A DNA stretch of 64,000 nt from DASRLE01 sp963825315 (GCA_963825315.1 CAWGST010000001.1:1116001-1180000); one strand, 5' to 3'; shown: positions 24,248 to 34,843, numbered from the stretch's first letter. The notes: generated from the letters alone by a model not told the origin. Program-made: numbers and translations.

Positions 24248-27043
24248 ATGGCTATGAATGGAGACCAAATTGCCGCCAAAAAAGGCAGGCAGAAGGGCGG
24301 CTTGCTGGTGCTGTTGATCGTGCTGGGCGGCGCTTTGGCGGCGTTGTGTCATCAAGGATTTCTGCCGCACCAGGTTTTTTGGGACAACGACGCGCCGCTG
24401 GGTTCGATGCTGGACCCATCCAATCGCCTGCCCGGAACATTTGCCGGCCATTGGGGCGCCCTCTACTGGATTGGCGGCTCCTCCGTCAGTTCCTCGCCGT
24501 CGTTTTCGACACTTCTACAAATGATTCTCCCGCCGGAAATTTATCTCAAGATTTTCGCGCCGTTGACCATGCTGTTTTTGGGCGTTGGGGCGTGGTTGTT
24601 TTTCCGGCAGTTGGGCTTTGCCCCTCCGGTCTGTGTCGTCGGCGGTCTGGGCGCGGGTTTGAACATGCACTTCTTTTCCAACGCCTGCTGGGGCCTGGGG
24701 CAATGGAACATATCCGCCGCCATGGTTTTTGTCGCCCTGGCTGTTTTGGTCTCGCCTTCCGTTCGGCCGCCTTGGGTCAAAGCTGCGATAGCCGGGCTGT
24801 CCGTCGGCATGGTGGTCATGGAAGGGTTCGATTTGGGGGCCATTTTAAGCCTTTATGTGGGGATTTTCATCGTCTTTTATTTTCTGACAACGGCGCCCAG
24901 CCCCGCCAGGGGAATTCCCAAGACCATCGGCATGGGGGCTTTGGCGGTGCTTTTTGCGCTCTTTATTTCCAGCAGCACCCTTTACACGCTGGTGGGGACG
25001 CAAATCAAGGGAACGGTCAGCCTGGGACAAAGCGCGGCGGAAAGAAAAGCCCACTGGGACTTCACCACCCAATGGAGCTTGCCGAAGCTGGAAACGTTGC
25101 GCCTGGTGATTCCGGGCGTGTTTGGATATCGCCTGCAGGATTATATAACGGACACGAACAGAGCCAGCGCCTACTGGGGCAGGATTGCCGAAGACCCTCA
25201 TGTGGATGAATTGGAAAGCAGCAATCCGGAGACCCGGGCTCATTCCGCCGCATCTCTCGGATTGCAGCCCGAGATTCAAAACATCATGGCGGGCAACAAT
25301 ATGTCCGCTCGCGAACAGATCATGGATCAGATCAAGGCAAGCCTGCAACGGCGGCACACCGGTTCGGGCGATTATACCGGGGTGCTGGTTTGTCTGCTGG
25401 CCCTTTTTGGCCTGTTCAATTCCTGGCGGAAACCCGGTTCCCCTTACTCGAAAAATGAGCGGCAGTTGGTCTGGTTTTGGGGCATCGCGGCGCTGGTTTC
25501 ACTGCTGGCGGCGTGGGGCCGGTATGGCTCGTTGTATCAATTCATCTACCATTTGCCATTCCTCAGCAACATCCGCAACCCGATTAAATTCCTGCACCCC
25601 TTGAACATCTGCCTGATTATTTTATCGGGCTGCGGTTTGGAGGCCCTCCATCGCCGCTATCTGTGCGGCGCGGCTAACACGGGGAGCCTGCCACACCCTG
25701 TCATGCGCTGGTGGCAAAAAGCGGCCGGGTTTGAAAAAAATTGGACCGTCGGAACTCTGCTGGTTCTGGGGGCTTCGGTCGTGGGTCTGTTGATCTTGAG
25801 TTCCTCCAAGAGCGACTTGGTTCACCATTTGGAACACAATGGATTTTCCACCGAACTGGCGCCGCCGATGGCGGCCTTCTGCATTCATGAAATTGTTTTG
25901 TTCCTCGTCTTTTTTGCCGCCTCGGCGGGAGTGGTCATTGCCATCCTCAGTGGCGCATGGAGCGGACGCCGCGCGACTTGGGCCTGGGGTTTCCTCGGCC
26001 TTATTATGATATTGGATCTCGGTCATTCCGACGCGCCGTGGGTCCGTTATTTCGACTACAAAGAAAAGTACAGCATGAACCCGGTCGTTGAGTTGCTGAG
26101 GCACGAACCTTGGGAACACCGCGTCATGTCACGCTTCCTGCCGACGGGAGGTTACATTCCCGGGGACGGCAATCTGGGCGCGCTCTGCCATTGGTGGCTG
26201 GAGAATGATTACCTGGCCAACAACATCGAATCGCTGGAACTCGACCAGGCGCCGCGCCTGCCGGACCTCGACCGGAACTATATCAACACGTTTGCCGCCT
26301 GGTCCCAACAAGATTTGTCGGCCCCGGTGCGCATGTGGCGTCTGACCAATACGCGATATATTCTGGCGGACGCACGCCTCACGCCCGCACTCAACCAATT
26401 GGCCGAACCAAAAAACAGCTTCCGCAATGTAATGCTCATGGATATCGTCCCCAAACACGAGGGGACGCCCATCGAAGACGCCGGTGATTTGACGGTCCAG
26501 ACCAATGACAACGGCCACGTCGCGCTGATCGAATTCACCCTGGCCCTGCCGCGCGCCAGGCTCTATTCCAATTGGCAAATGACCGATGACACAACGGCGC
26601 TGGCGCAATTGAATTCGTCGAAATTTGATCCGACGAAAACAGTGCTCATTGCCAATGACACTCCGGTTGTGGAGAAACCGGCCCAGCCTGAAGCGGATCC
26701 AGGCGCGGTCACCATCGCCAGTTACCAACCCAAAGACGTCAAACTGCAGGCCGACGCGAAAACGCCGGCCGTCTTGTTGCTCAATGATCGAACCGGAGAC
26801 TATTGGAACGTCTGGGTGGATCAGAAGCCGGCCAGCATCCTGCGTTGCAACTATATTATGCGCGGGGTATTCGTGCCGCCGGGCCGGCACACCATTGAGT
26901 TTCGCTTTCAGGCGCCTTTGCAATGGCTTTATGTCAGCGTGTCCGCCTTTGCCATTGGCATATTGTTGGCCGGCTATGTGATTTTCGCCCGCTTTGGGCG
27001 CGCGCCGGCAACTCCTGCCGCTCCCGGGAAAACCCCCGCGTAA
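24248..27043 (+). CDS. YfhO-family polytopic membrane protein
   Basis: A 931-residue protein from the ATG at 24248, chosen because the first transmembrane segment (GLLVLLIVLGGALAALC) follows shortly; 24152 is a longer in-frame start. At least ten hydrophobic segments occupy roughly residues 15-580, followed by a soluble beta-rich region. The end carries the YfhO signature: LLNDRTGDYWNVWVDQKP, LRCNYIMRGVFVPPGRHTIE, then a last membrane helix. YfhO proteins are linked to lipid-carrier glycosylation and resemble GT-C enzymes. It lies among polysaccharide genes and likely acts at the periplasmic face of the inner membrane. Confidence 0.87.
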   Translation: MAMNGDQIAAKKGRQKGGLLVLLIVLGGALAALCHQGFLPHQVFWDNDAPLGSMLDPSNRLPGTFAGHWGALYWIGGSSVSSSPSFSTLLQMILPPEIYLKIFAPLTMLFLGVGAWLFFRQLGFAPPVCVVGGLGAGLNMHFFSNACWGLGQWNISAAMVFVALAVLVSPSVRPPWVKAAIAGLSVGMVVMEGFDLGAILSLYVGIFIVFYFLTTAPSPARGIPKTIGMGALAVLFALFISSSTLYTLVGTQIKGTVSLGQSAAERKAHWDFTTQWSLPKLETLRLVIPGVFGYRLQDYITDTNRASAYWGRIAEDPHVDELESSNPETRAHSAASLGLQPEIQNIMAGNNMSAREQIMDQIKASLQRRHTGSGDYTGVLVCLLALFGLFNSWRKPGSPYSKNERQLVWFWGIAALVSLLAAWGRYGSLYQFIYHLPFLSNIRNPIKFLHPLNICLIILSGCGLEALHRRYLCGAANTGSLPHPVMRWWQKAAGFEKNWTVGTLLVLGASVVGLLILSSSKSDLVHHLEHNGFSTELAPPMAAFCIHEIVLFLVFFAASAGVVIAILSGAWSGRRATWAWGFLGLIMILDLGHSDAPWVRYFDYKEKYSMNPVVELLRHEPWEHRVMSRFLPTGGYIPGDGNLGALCHWWLENDYLANNIESLELDQAPRLPDLDRNYINTFAAWSQQDLSAPVRMWRLTNTRYILADARLTPALNQLAEPKNSFRNVMLMDIVPKHEGTPIEDAGDLTVQTNDNGHVALIEFTLALPRARLYSNWQMTDDTTALAQLNSSKFDPTKTVLIANDTPVVEKPAQPEADPGAVTIASYQPKDVKLQADAKTPAVLLLNDRTGDYWNVWVDQKPASILRCNYIMRGVFVPPGRHTIEFRFQAPLQWLYVSVSAFAIGILLAGYVIFARFGRAPATPAAPGKTPA

Positions 27044-27147
27044 CGGACCCGCCCCGCAGGCGCGCCGGTTGCGCCCGATGGAAAATCCATCAAAAAAGGA
27101 GCTTGCAAAAACCCGGAATCAGCCCAAATTCACCCGCACATTTTACT

Positions 27148-27873
27148 ATGGATCCATTGTCGCCGCTTTTCGAAAGTCGTCCGGGAAGTTTAAAGTTTAA
27201 ACTGGCTGAACTGGCCAAGCGTATTGCCTACAGGAGCCGGTGGCTCAATTTCCTGAGCCGCCCGCGTTTCCCCCGGAGTTTTGGAATGCAACCGGCGCAG
27301 TTGGCGTGGCTCGTCAATAAAATTGATGACACACGGCGGCAAAACACAACTCCGGGAGCCATTGTTGAAATCGGGGTGGGCTTGGGAATGACCAGCGTCT
27401 TTTTGCTTCAGCATATGAAGGTCAGCAAAGACACCCGGCCCTACTACTGCATCGATACGTTTGGCGGATTCCTTGAAAAAGATGTGGCCTTCGAAGAGAA
27501 ACAACGGGGCAAGGACCGGCATGAGATCGAGGGCAGGTTTGCCTATCACTCCAAAGAGATTTTTGAAAGTAATTTGAAGAAGGAAGGCTACTCTAATTCC
27601 ATTGTCATCTGCGCCGACGCCTCCAAGATGGACTTTTCCACCATTGCTCCCATTGACGTGATGCTGCTCGACGTCGATGTATATGTCCCCACCAAAGCCG
27701 TTCTCACCTCCATAATGAAATATCTTAACACCCGGGCCTATATCATGGTCGATGATTGCGAGCCCAATTCCATTTGGGATGGTTCGGATCAGGCCTACAA
27801 TGAGTTTATTGAATCACAGGCCAGTCCCCGGGTCATCGTGGGAACCAAGGGCGGGGTTTTCGAGAAGGTTTGA
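27148..27873 (+). CDS. TylF-like class I methyltransferase
   Basis: A 241-residue protein from the ATG at 27148. The SAM motif is GAIVEIGVGLGMTSVFL at about residue 72. YYCIDTFGGFLE follows, and the acidic segment VMLLDVDVYVPTKAVLT near residue 172 matches the metal-binding region of TylF-type enzymes, as does AYIMVDDCEPNS. It resembles the enzyme at 16399-17166 in layout but is clearly divergent. It follows the YfhO gene by about 100 bp and probably modifies a sugar of the surface polysaccharide. Confidence 0.8.
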   Translation: MDPLSPLFESRPGSLKFKLAELAKRIAYRSRWLNFLSRPRFPRSFGMQPAQLAWLVNKIDDTRRQNTTPGAIVEIGVGLGMTSVFLLQHMKVSKDTRPYYCIDTFGGFLEKDVAFEEKQRGKDRHEIEGRFAYHSKEIFESNLKKEGYSNSIVICADASKMDFSTIAPIDVMLLDVDVYVPTKAVLTSIMKYLNTRAYIMVDDCEPNSIWDGSDQAYNEFIESQASPRVIVGTKGGVFEKV

Positions 27874-27994
27874 TTCTTCATTCCAAACCGGTGTGCGGGG
27901 AAAGCAGGCTTCTGTCATGAAGCGGGCAGGCCGTGTTTCTCTCTTTATTCCCGGCGCGGTTTTGCTAGATTGGGCCGCGCGCCATGCCGCAATT

Positions 27995-28384
27995 ATGAGT
28001 GCTTACGATAAAATAAAATTTAATTCCGACGGACTGGTCCCGGCGATCATTCAGGACAAGGCCTCGGGCCGCGTCTTGATGATGGCCTGGATGAACCGCG
28101 CCTCGCTCGAGGCCACCATTGCCACGGGCAAAACCCATTTCTGGAGCCGATCGCGCCAAAAATTCTGGATGAAAGGGGAATCCAGCGGGCACATACAGAC
28201 GGTCAAGGACATCGCTTTCGATTGCGACGGCGATACGCTTTTGATCCAGGTCGAACAAATCGGCGCCGCCTGCCACGAGGGCTATCGGTCCTGCTTCTTC
28301 CGGTCTGTGGCGGAGGGCGGGGCGGGCGACGTCATCACCGAACCCCAACTGCAAACACCCGCGGAAATTTACGGGAAGAAATGA
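27995..28384 (+). CDS. hisI: Phosphoribosyl-AMP cyclohydrolase
   Basis: A 129-residue enzyme for the third step of histidine synthesis, opening the adenine ring of phosphoribosyl-AMP. The ATG at 27995 gives the usual N-terminus (KIKFNSDGLVPAIIQD). The metal-binding motifs DCDGDTLLIQ and GAACHEGYRSCFFR are complete, as is WSRSRQKFWMKGESSG. There is no fused HisE domain. Its stop overlaps the start of the next gene (ATGA), which suggests co-translation. Confidence 0.95.
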   Translation: MSAYDKIKFNSDGLVPAIIQDKASGRVLMMAWMNRASLEATIATGKTHFWSRSRQKFWMKGESSGHIQTVKDIAFDCDGDTLLIQVEQIGAACHEGYRSCFFRSVAEGGAGDVITEPQLQTPAEIYGKK

Positions 28385-28908
28385 CCGGCGACTTCCTTCC
28401 ATTCGCCAGCCGGAGCTATTGGGCGATGCTGGCGCTGCTGCTGTTGGCCCGGGGCATGGATTTCCTGAGCACCTGGCTGGCCACGCCCAACCTCGTGCTC
28501 GAAGGCAATCCGCTGGCCAAAAAACTGGGCTGGAAACTCGGAGGCCTGGTCAACGTGGTGTTGTGCTTCGCCTTCGCGTTTTGGCCGCTGACCGCCATTA
28601 TTATCATTACGGCGGGTTTGCTGGTGGCGGCCCATAATTTCCGTTCGGCCTGGCTGATGCGTTCCATGGGCGAGGAGGCCTACCGGCAGTGGTTCCTGGA
28701 ACAGATTTCGCGCGCGCGGCTCCCCTTCTTTTTTCTTTGTCTGCTGGGCGAGACGGCCCTCACCGGCCTGGTCGGCGCGGCCTTGCTGCGCTTCAGCGGG
28801 ATGGAGTCCGTGCCCTTTGCCATCGGCTTGGGCATCCTGGCTTATGCCGTCATTGTCCTGTTTTACACCGCGCTTTCATTATGGCGCTTGCGTCATCGAA
28901 TGGGGTAA
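28381..28908 (+). CDS. Four-helix membrane protein of unknown function
   Basis: A 175-residue protein with hydrophobic segments at about residues 13-30, 53-83, 113-135 and 140-165 and a basic end (LWRLRHRMG). I do not recognise the family. The start codon overlaps the hisI stop and the end overlaps the trpE start by 28 bases, so it is sandwiched in an amino-acid biosynthesis operon. No motif ties it to histidine or tryptophan metabolism. Confidence 0.75.
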   Translation: MTGDFLPFASRSYWAMLALLLLARGMDFLSTWLATPNLVLEGNPLAKKLGWKLGGLVNVVLCFAFAFWPLTAIIIITAGLLVAAHNFRSAWLMRSMGEEAYRQWFLEQISRARLPFFFLCLLGETALTGLVGAALLRFSGMESVPFAIGLGILAYAVIVLFYTALSLWRLRHRMG

Positions 28909-30457
28909 ACCTTAAAGCAGTGCAGGCCGTGTATCATCCAACGCAAACGGAATTTCTGAAACTGGCCGGACAGGGCAATCTCATCCCGGTCACGCGCCGG
29001 ATTCTGGCGGATTTGGAAACGCCTCTCTCCGCCTATCGCAAGATTCGCGGGCAGGGCGAATCCTTTCTTTTCGAATCCGTCGAAGGCGGCGAACACATTG
29101 GCCGTTATTCCTTCGTGGGCTGCAATCCCCGCGCCGTCATCCGCCAGCAGGGCCGGCGCGTCGATGTCATCGAGAACGGCAAAATCACCGGACAATTCAC
29201 CGTCCAGGCCGGCCCCGGGGTCGATGGCGCCAAAACCGTCCGGGACGGGCTGGAGGTCGTGGAACAAATCATGCGGCGATTCAAGGCCGTCGCGCTCCCC
29301 GGTTTGCCGCGCTTTACGGGCGGGGCGGTCGGTTTCATCGGCTACGAGTTTATACATGACATTGAGCCGGTCGTGCCGCGTCCGGCGCGGGACGACTTGA
29401 AGACGCCGGTGATGTATTTCCTGATTGCGGACGAGCTTTTGATTTTCGACCGCGTGGCCCAAACCATCACCATCCTGGTCAGCGCGGTCCTGGACGGAAG
29501 CCCCGACGCCGGGGAGGCTTATGAGGAGGCGGTGGGCGAGATCGAGCGTTTGGTTTCCCTGCTCGAACAACCGTCCAAACACCTGCCGGTGGACATGGTG
29601 CAGGACGTGCCGGACGTTGCCTTTTCCTCCAACGTGCCAAAGGAAGTGTTTCTGGACAACGTGGTTCGCGCCAAAAAATACATCACGGCGGGTGACATTA
29701 TCCAGGTCGTCGGCTCGCAGCGGTTTTCCACGGAGGTCAAGGCTGCGCCGCTGGACATTTATCGGGCGGCTCGATCCATCAATCCTTCGCCTTACATGTT
29801 TTTGCTGGAGCTGGAGGGATTCGCGCTGGTCGGCGCTTCGCCGGAAATTCACGTGCGTTGCGAAGACCGCCGCGTGGAAATCCGGCCCATCGCCGGAACG
29901 CGGCGGCGCGGCAAAACGGCGGAAGAGGACGAGGCCCTGCAAAAGGAATTATTGGCCGACCCGAAAGAGCGGGCCGAACACGTCATGCTGGTCGATCTGG
30001 CGCGCAACGACCTGGGCCGGGTCTGCGATTTCGGCAGCGTGCAGGTGAAGGATTTGATGACGGTCGAGCGTTACAGCCACGTCATGCACATCGTCACGCA
30101 AGTGGAAGGGAACCTCGCGGCGGAGCGGACCCGTATGACCTGATCCGGGCGACTTTCCCCGCCGGCACATTGAGCGGCGCGCCCAAGATTCGCGCGATGC
30201 AGATCATTGCGGAATTGGAACAAACGGCGCGCGGCCCTTATGGCGGTTGCGTGGGCTATTTTTCATTCAACGGCAACCTGGACTGCTGCATCACCATCCG
30301 CACGGCGCTGATCAAGGATGGCACAGCTTACGTGCAGGCGGGCGGCGGCTGGGTCAACGACTCCGCGCCCGAGGCGGAATTTCAGGAAACAGTCAACAAG
30401 GCCAAAGCGATGCTCAAAGCCGTGGCCATGGCCGAAAACTTTTTGAAGACCGGCTGA
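28881..30457 (+). CDS. trpE: Anthranilate synthase component I, split by a one-base frameshift
   Basis: Both frames together make about 525 residues, normal for TrpE, which turns chorismate into anthranilate with glutamine-derived ammonia. The first frame holds the N-terminal regulatory domain (LETPLSAYRKIRGQGESFLF) and most of the chorismate-binding domain, including IQVVGSQRFS, GASPEIHVR and IRPIAGTRRRG. The second frame continues YDLIRATFPAGTLSGAPKIR and ends NFLKTG. The break lies at 30126-30132 (CGGACCC): with one more G the text reads ..AAERDPYDLIRATF.., as expected for the family. Everything else is intact, so an artefact is plausible. The start at 28881 overlaps the preceding gene. 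Confidence 0.92.
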
Positions 30458-30480
30458 AGGCTGAGGCCAAAGCTTTGCGT

Positions 30481-32267
30481 TCACAGATCCAGCGTGATTG
30501 ATCCGGCGTTGGTCTTGTCCAGAAAAAATCCGCCGGCGTTGGTCGTATCTTGAAGCACTGCGCCTTTGCCGAGCGTCGTTGCTTTGCCGTCGCCGTTGCC
30601 GAATCTGACCGTCAACAGGCCGGTTTTGGGATTAATCGAACCGGTCAGGGAATTCGTCGGAATCTCGGCCGATTTCGTCAAGCCGTCCTTATCGCTGACC
30701 GCGACATTGAAGGAGAGCGGCGATAACAGCGTCCCGCCGGAAATGTTCAGTTGTCCGGCGGACAGATCAATGGCGGGGGCGGGCGACCGATTGGTCCAGG
30801 AGGCGCCTTGCGCGACGACAGAATTGGTAAAACCATTCGGATAAAGCAAGGGGTGCGACGCGGCTTTCTTGATCCAATCCAAATTCCCGGACGGCGCGCC
30901 GCCCGCCATATTGACCCAGCCCATCAACAAACCGGTATTGCGGTAGAGACTGGCATAAACGGGCACACCCCCTGTTTCCGCCACCGGCACCGTCTGACTC
31001 AAGACCGTGCCATCGGCCAAAGCGCCGCTGAGCGCAAGGACACCGGCGTGTTTGGCCATCAACACATAGCCATAGCCGGGCGGCACGCCCGCAAGCCCAA
31101 GCTCGGTGGGCGCCAGCAGCATCGTGTACTCCGCCGAACTGTTGTTGGTGGACCGGTGGGCGAGAAGATTGGCCACCCAGGGAGTCCCATTATTGGTTCC
31201 GGACACCGTGCCTGTTATCTGCGGTGGAGAATCGTTCCAATTCAATGTCATTTCCGCCGCCAGGGTCCGCCCTGTTTGGCCGCGCGTGAAATGTTTTTGC
31301 CGGCCCGGCCGGACAAATCAAAGCTGCCGCTGATGGCATGCCTTCCGCCGTTGATTAAAAGCGCGCCGCTGTAAGTTCCCTTCGTGCCAACGGTCAGCCC
31401 CTTGAGCATTCCCGCTGTTTCTTCGGTGACGCCATTCGTCGCGAAAAAGAGACCGTTATACGTCCCTTTGACCGGCAAAAACGGATTGGAAATAAAATTG
31501 GCTTGCAGCAGCGTGCTGACCTCCATGGTAAAAGTGAGCGGGTTCTTGTTGGTAATGATGCTGCCGGTCCAATTCGAAAACACATTCCCGCTCTTGGCAG
31601 TCGCGGTCAGATTATGCTTCGTGCCCGCCCTTAAAAGCTTGCCATTCAGGTTTGGCGACACAGTGCCATCGCCTTTGGTGATAACGATCAAGGTCAAAGC
31701 CCCGCTCGCCCCATAGCCTGAAATGGGGATGGAGCCGATGCCGTTGGTTTCATCCGAACTGACCGTCACCGCGCCGCCGTAAACGATCACGTCAGTGGGT
31801 GAAAACGTCACCGTCACGCTCTGTGCGCCACCTGCCAGGATTTGGCCAAAAGAACTGCCGCTAAACCCAGCCGGATACCTGATGTTGGTGATGGTCAGAG
31901 TCGAATTGCCGGCATTGCTAATGGTGAACGTGAGATTGGATGACGTCTCCAGCGCCACGCCGCCAAATGCCAGGTCGCCGCTTAACGCAATGGCCGATGC
32001 GCTGTTTGAAGCGCCCGGGGCCGGTTCTGCCGCGAGGAAACTCCAGAAGCCGCCGGTCAGGGAAAAATTGCCGCCGGCCAAAGGCTGCTCATTCGCCTCC
32101 CACTGGCCGAACGTGCCGGTCAGGGAAAAGATGCCTGCGCCGGTCGTCCCGCCGCCGTCGGCGACGACGAACCAGGGAACCGAGAAACCCTGGGCGTGGA
32201 GCGCGGGCAGGCTGCCAGCCAGCAACAGCGCGCCGAGCATCAGACCTTTGTAGAATCGATATTTCAT
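30481..32267 (-). CDS. Secreted protein with a choice-of-anchor-D (ASH-like) domain, split by a one-base frameshift
   Basis: A signal peptide (MKYRFYKGLMLGALLLAGSL..ALHAQ) starts a protein of about 595 residues over two frames. Residues 90-195 form an ASPM-SPD2-Hydin-like domain (LTFTISNAGNSTLTITNI, VTVTFSPTD..). A Big-2-like or InlB-repeat segment follows (GTVSPNLNGKLLRAGTKHNL), then repeats of a KGTYNGLFF/KGTYSGALL unit. The second frame (30481-31251) continues the same repeat type (WVNMAGGAPSGNLDW). The break is at 31263-31269, where the minus strand reads CGGACCC; one more G gives ..KQGGTLAAEMTLNWND... Function is unknown, probably cell-surface. It lies 55 bp after the large GH-like gene on the same strand. 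Confidence 0.75.
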
Positions 32268-32322
32268 GACGAGTTGGTCATGGTGGTGAACAGGGCTGTT
32301 ACTATTGGCCGGGCGAATGTTC

Positions 32323-34815
32323 TTATTGGATCCGCTTGATCACGAGAGTGCCTGTGGCGGCTTGGGCGCCGCCTGCATAGGGAGTGACCGTGAGGGGGGC
32401 CGGGTTGCCGGCCGGGTTTCGGACTTCCAGCACGGTGTTCGGAGTGGTGGTTTGGAGGAGTGCGTTGCCCATGATCTGACTCGTTCCAGCCGAGCGTCCG
32501 ACGACCGTTTGGGGCTGTTCCACCCCGTTCAGCGCCAGGTCCAACTGCCCGGCTTCGCTGATGCTGACCTGCCAGATGACCTCATAGACACCGATTGCCG
32601 GCAACGTGAAATCCGTATTATTGACACGGCTGATGCCATTCACCGGCCCATTTTCTGGAAACGGCACCGCACTGCCCGCCGCGATGGTGGCGGCGGCATC
32701 AGGAGGGCCAAGCAGATAGAAACAGCCAAAGACCGGAGAGAGTTTATCAGGCGTCACCGACGCGCCAGCGAGATTGGCGCCGTTGAGATTAGTCAGCCCC
32801 GCGCCATTGCCGGCAAACACGTTGCCCGCGTTGGTGAGGGTCACTTGGTTGGTATAGTTGCCGCTCAAGATGGTCGCGGTCACGTTGGTCAATCCAGCGC
32901 CGTTGCCGGCAAACACGTCGCCCGCGTTGTTGAAGGTCACAGCACTGGCGTAGGTGCCGCTCAAACTTCCGCTGGATACGGTGCCGCTCAAGGCCGTCGC
33001 GGTCACATTAGTCAATCCAGCGCCGTTGCCGGTGAAATTCCCGGAGAATGTGGCGCCGTTCGTGTTGGGATTCATCAGCCACAGTTGGCAACTGTCCGAA
33101 CCCAGCGCAAAGGTTTGGCTGCCGGAGCCAGCGTAATTGGTAAAGTGCCAACAATCGGTAAAAAGCGCGGCGGCGTTGGGCGCCACACCCAAAATGGAAG
33201 CATCGAAGCTGATGGTTTCGTTGAAGGTTGAGCGGTTGATGAGAAACAAGGCGGTCGTGCCGTCATTGAGGGGCTTTCGCCAAAGTTCGGTGTTCGCTCC
33301 GTTGGTTGCAGCGAGGCTTGGGGGGATGTAAAGAGAATCTGTCTGGATGCGACGGATGTAAGAGTTCGTGGCGAATTGCCGCCAGGCGGCCCCGCCCCAT
33401 TGCATGGGGTCGGCGGAGAAAATAATCGGGCCTTGAAACATGGCGGCACAAGACAACATGAAATATCCCTCGCTGTTGTTAAGATCATTAAGGCTGTAAA
33501 CACCTATGGAAAGGGTGGATAAAGTGTGGCCGGGGCGCAGATTCCCGGAATTGCTGGCGAAGCTATACCAGCGATAAATGGTATCCTGCCACTCATCCGG
33601 CAGCCAGCCATATTCATTAACCGGCTGCATGGTGTTCGCTTCCGTCATCCACGGCTGCATTCCGTTGGTGTAGTTCTGTAAAGTCGTGTGCATATAGTAG
33701 GCAATGGGCCGGCCAGTCAACTTCAGGGCATTCATAAAGGCCTCGTGATATTGGTGCTTTTGCTCATCGGTGCAGTCCCTCCAATTGTCGGGCACGGCAT
33801 CAACATCAACGGCGTCAACTCCCCAGGCTTCAAAAGTCTCGGCGTCCGTGGCCACATTTGTGCCGCCCGTGTCGGGGGTGGACGTGCATCCATCCCTGTC
33901 ACCATTGGCAGGGTTGCCCACTTCAATATAGAGACGAACTTTGAATCCCATGCTGTGCAATTTGGCAATCAGCCAGGGCATTCCGTGGGGGAAATTTGTC
34001 GTGTTGGCGTATAAGACACCGTTGCTGCGCCCCCCTTCCCAGCCGCCATCAATGGCAATCATGAAGGAGCCACCCGCATAGGCGGCCATGCCATCGTTCA
34101 GCAGATTTGTGGCATAGACCAGCGCATCAAATTCCCCGATGTTGCAGTAGATATTGGTCATTCCTGATGAAATGTTCGTGCCGTTGATTCCCGCATAAAA
34201 CGAGCACCAACCCACCACCGGCACATTGGCGTTTGCGTAATAACTATTGTTATATCCAGAACCGCCCAAAAGGCTTAAATTCGTCCCGCCACCTGAAAAA
34301 CCGCCGCTGAACGTGCCGCCCAGGGCCACGCCGCTTTCGTTGTTGGTCAGGACCACGCCCGGCAATTGCGCCAGTGCAACGACGCCGGTGATGTTGCTGG
34401 CTGCCACGGTCAGCACGCTGCTCGCGCTGCCCGCGGCAATGGCATACGGAGTCGGGGTGATCGGCAGGAGGGGACTCAGTTTGGTGAAGGCGCCGCTGCC
34501 ATTGGTGCGCGCGCCGATTTCCACCCAGTAGCTCGTCCCGGTGAAGATTCCCGCGCCAAAATCCAGCGTCACCGTGAACAGGCCGTTGCTCACGGCGATG
34601 GCGTCGTTGGTCAGGATTGGCCCCACCCCGGCGCCATTGGTCGCGGCATTGAACAGTTGGAAAGTGAGGTCGTAGCTGCCGTTGGCCGGACTGCCGCCGG
34701 CGTTGAGCAGGCCTTGATAGGTGAAGGCGGTGCCTTGGGCGCGCAGGCTCGCGGCTCCGGCGAACAACGACACGATCAGGAGGCTTTTCAGGATGACACG
34801 AATGGGGCATTTCAT
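32323..34815 (-). CDS. Secreted GH27/36-like protein with tail-fibre-like repeats
   Basis: An 830-residue protein with a signal peptide (MKCPIRVILKSLLIVSLFAG...LRAQ). Residues 27-150 resemble the N-terminal module of many Verrucomicrobia repeat proteins (FTYQGLLNAGGSPANGSYDL). Residues 200-570 look like an alpha-galactosidase-type barrel: GWCSFYAGING, FMIAIDGGWEGGRSNG, WLIAKLHSMGFKVRLYIE and WGVDAVDVDAVPDNWRD, the last standing where the YxKxD nucleophile motif normally lies. After that come three copies of the GNGAGLTN(V/L) repeat and a C1q/TNF-like end. The embedded barrel inside a repeat protein is unusual. The start at 34815 lies 28 bp after the thiC stop. Confidence 0.7.
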   Translation of the reverse strand: MKCPIRVILKSLLIVSLFAGAASLRAQGTAFTYQGLLNAGGSPANGSYDLTFQLFNAATNGAGVGPILTNDAIAVSNGLFTVTLDFGAGIFTGTSYWVEIGARTNGSGAFTKLSPLLPITPTPYAIAAGSASSVLTVAASNITGVVALAQLPGVVLTNNESGVALGGTFSGGFSGGGTNLSLLGGSGYNNSYYANANVPVVGWCSFYAGINGTNISSGMTNIYCNIGEFDALVYATNLLNDGMAAYAGGSFMIAIDGGWEGGRSNGVLYANTTNFPHGMPWLIAKLHSMGFKVRLYIEVGNPANGDRDGCTSTPDTGGTNVATDAETFEAWGVDAVDVDAVPDNWRDCTDEQKHQYHEAFMNALKLTGRPIAYYMHTTLQNYTNGMQPWMTEANTMQPVNEYGWLPDEWQDTIYRWYSFASNSGNLRPGHTLSTLSIGVYSLNDLNNSEGYFMLSCAAMFQGPIIFSADPMQWGGAAWRQFATNSYIRRIQTDSLYIPPSLAATNGANTELWRKPLNDGTTALFLINRSTFNETISFDASILGVAPNAAALFTDCWHFTNYAGSGSQTFALGSDSCQLWLMNPNTNGATFSGNFTGNGAGLTNVTATALSGTVSSGSLSGTYASAVTFNNAGDVFAGNGAGLTNVTATILSGNYTNQVTLTNAGNVFAGNGAGLTNLNGANLAGASVTPDKLSPVFGCFYLLGPPDAAATIAAGSAVPFPENGPVNGISRVNNTDFTLPAIGVYEVIWQVSISEAGQLDLALNGVEQPQTVVGRSAGTSQIMGNALLQTTTPNTVLEVRNPAGNPAPLTVTPYAGGAQAATGTLVIKRIQ

Positions 34816-34843
34816 AAATATGGAATAGTTGACAAAGTTCCAA

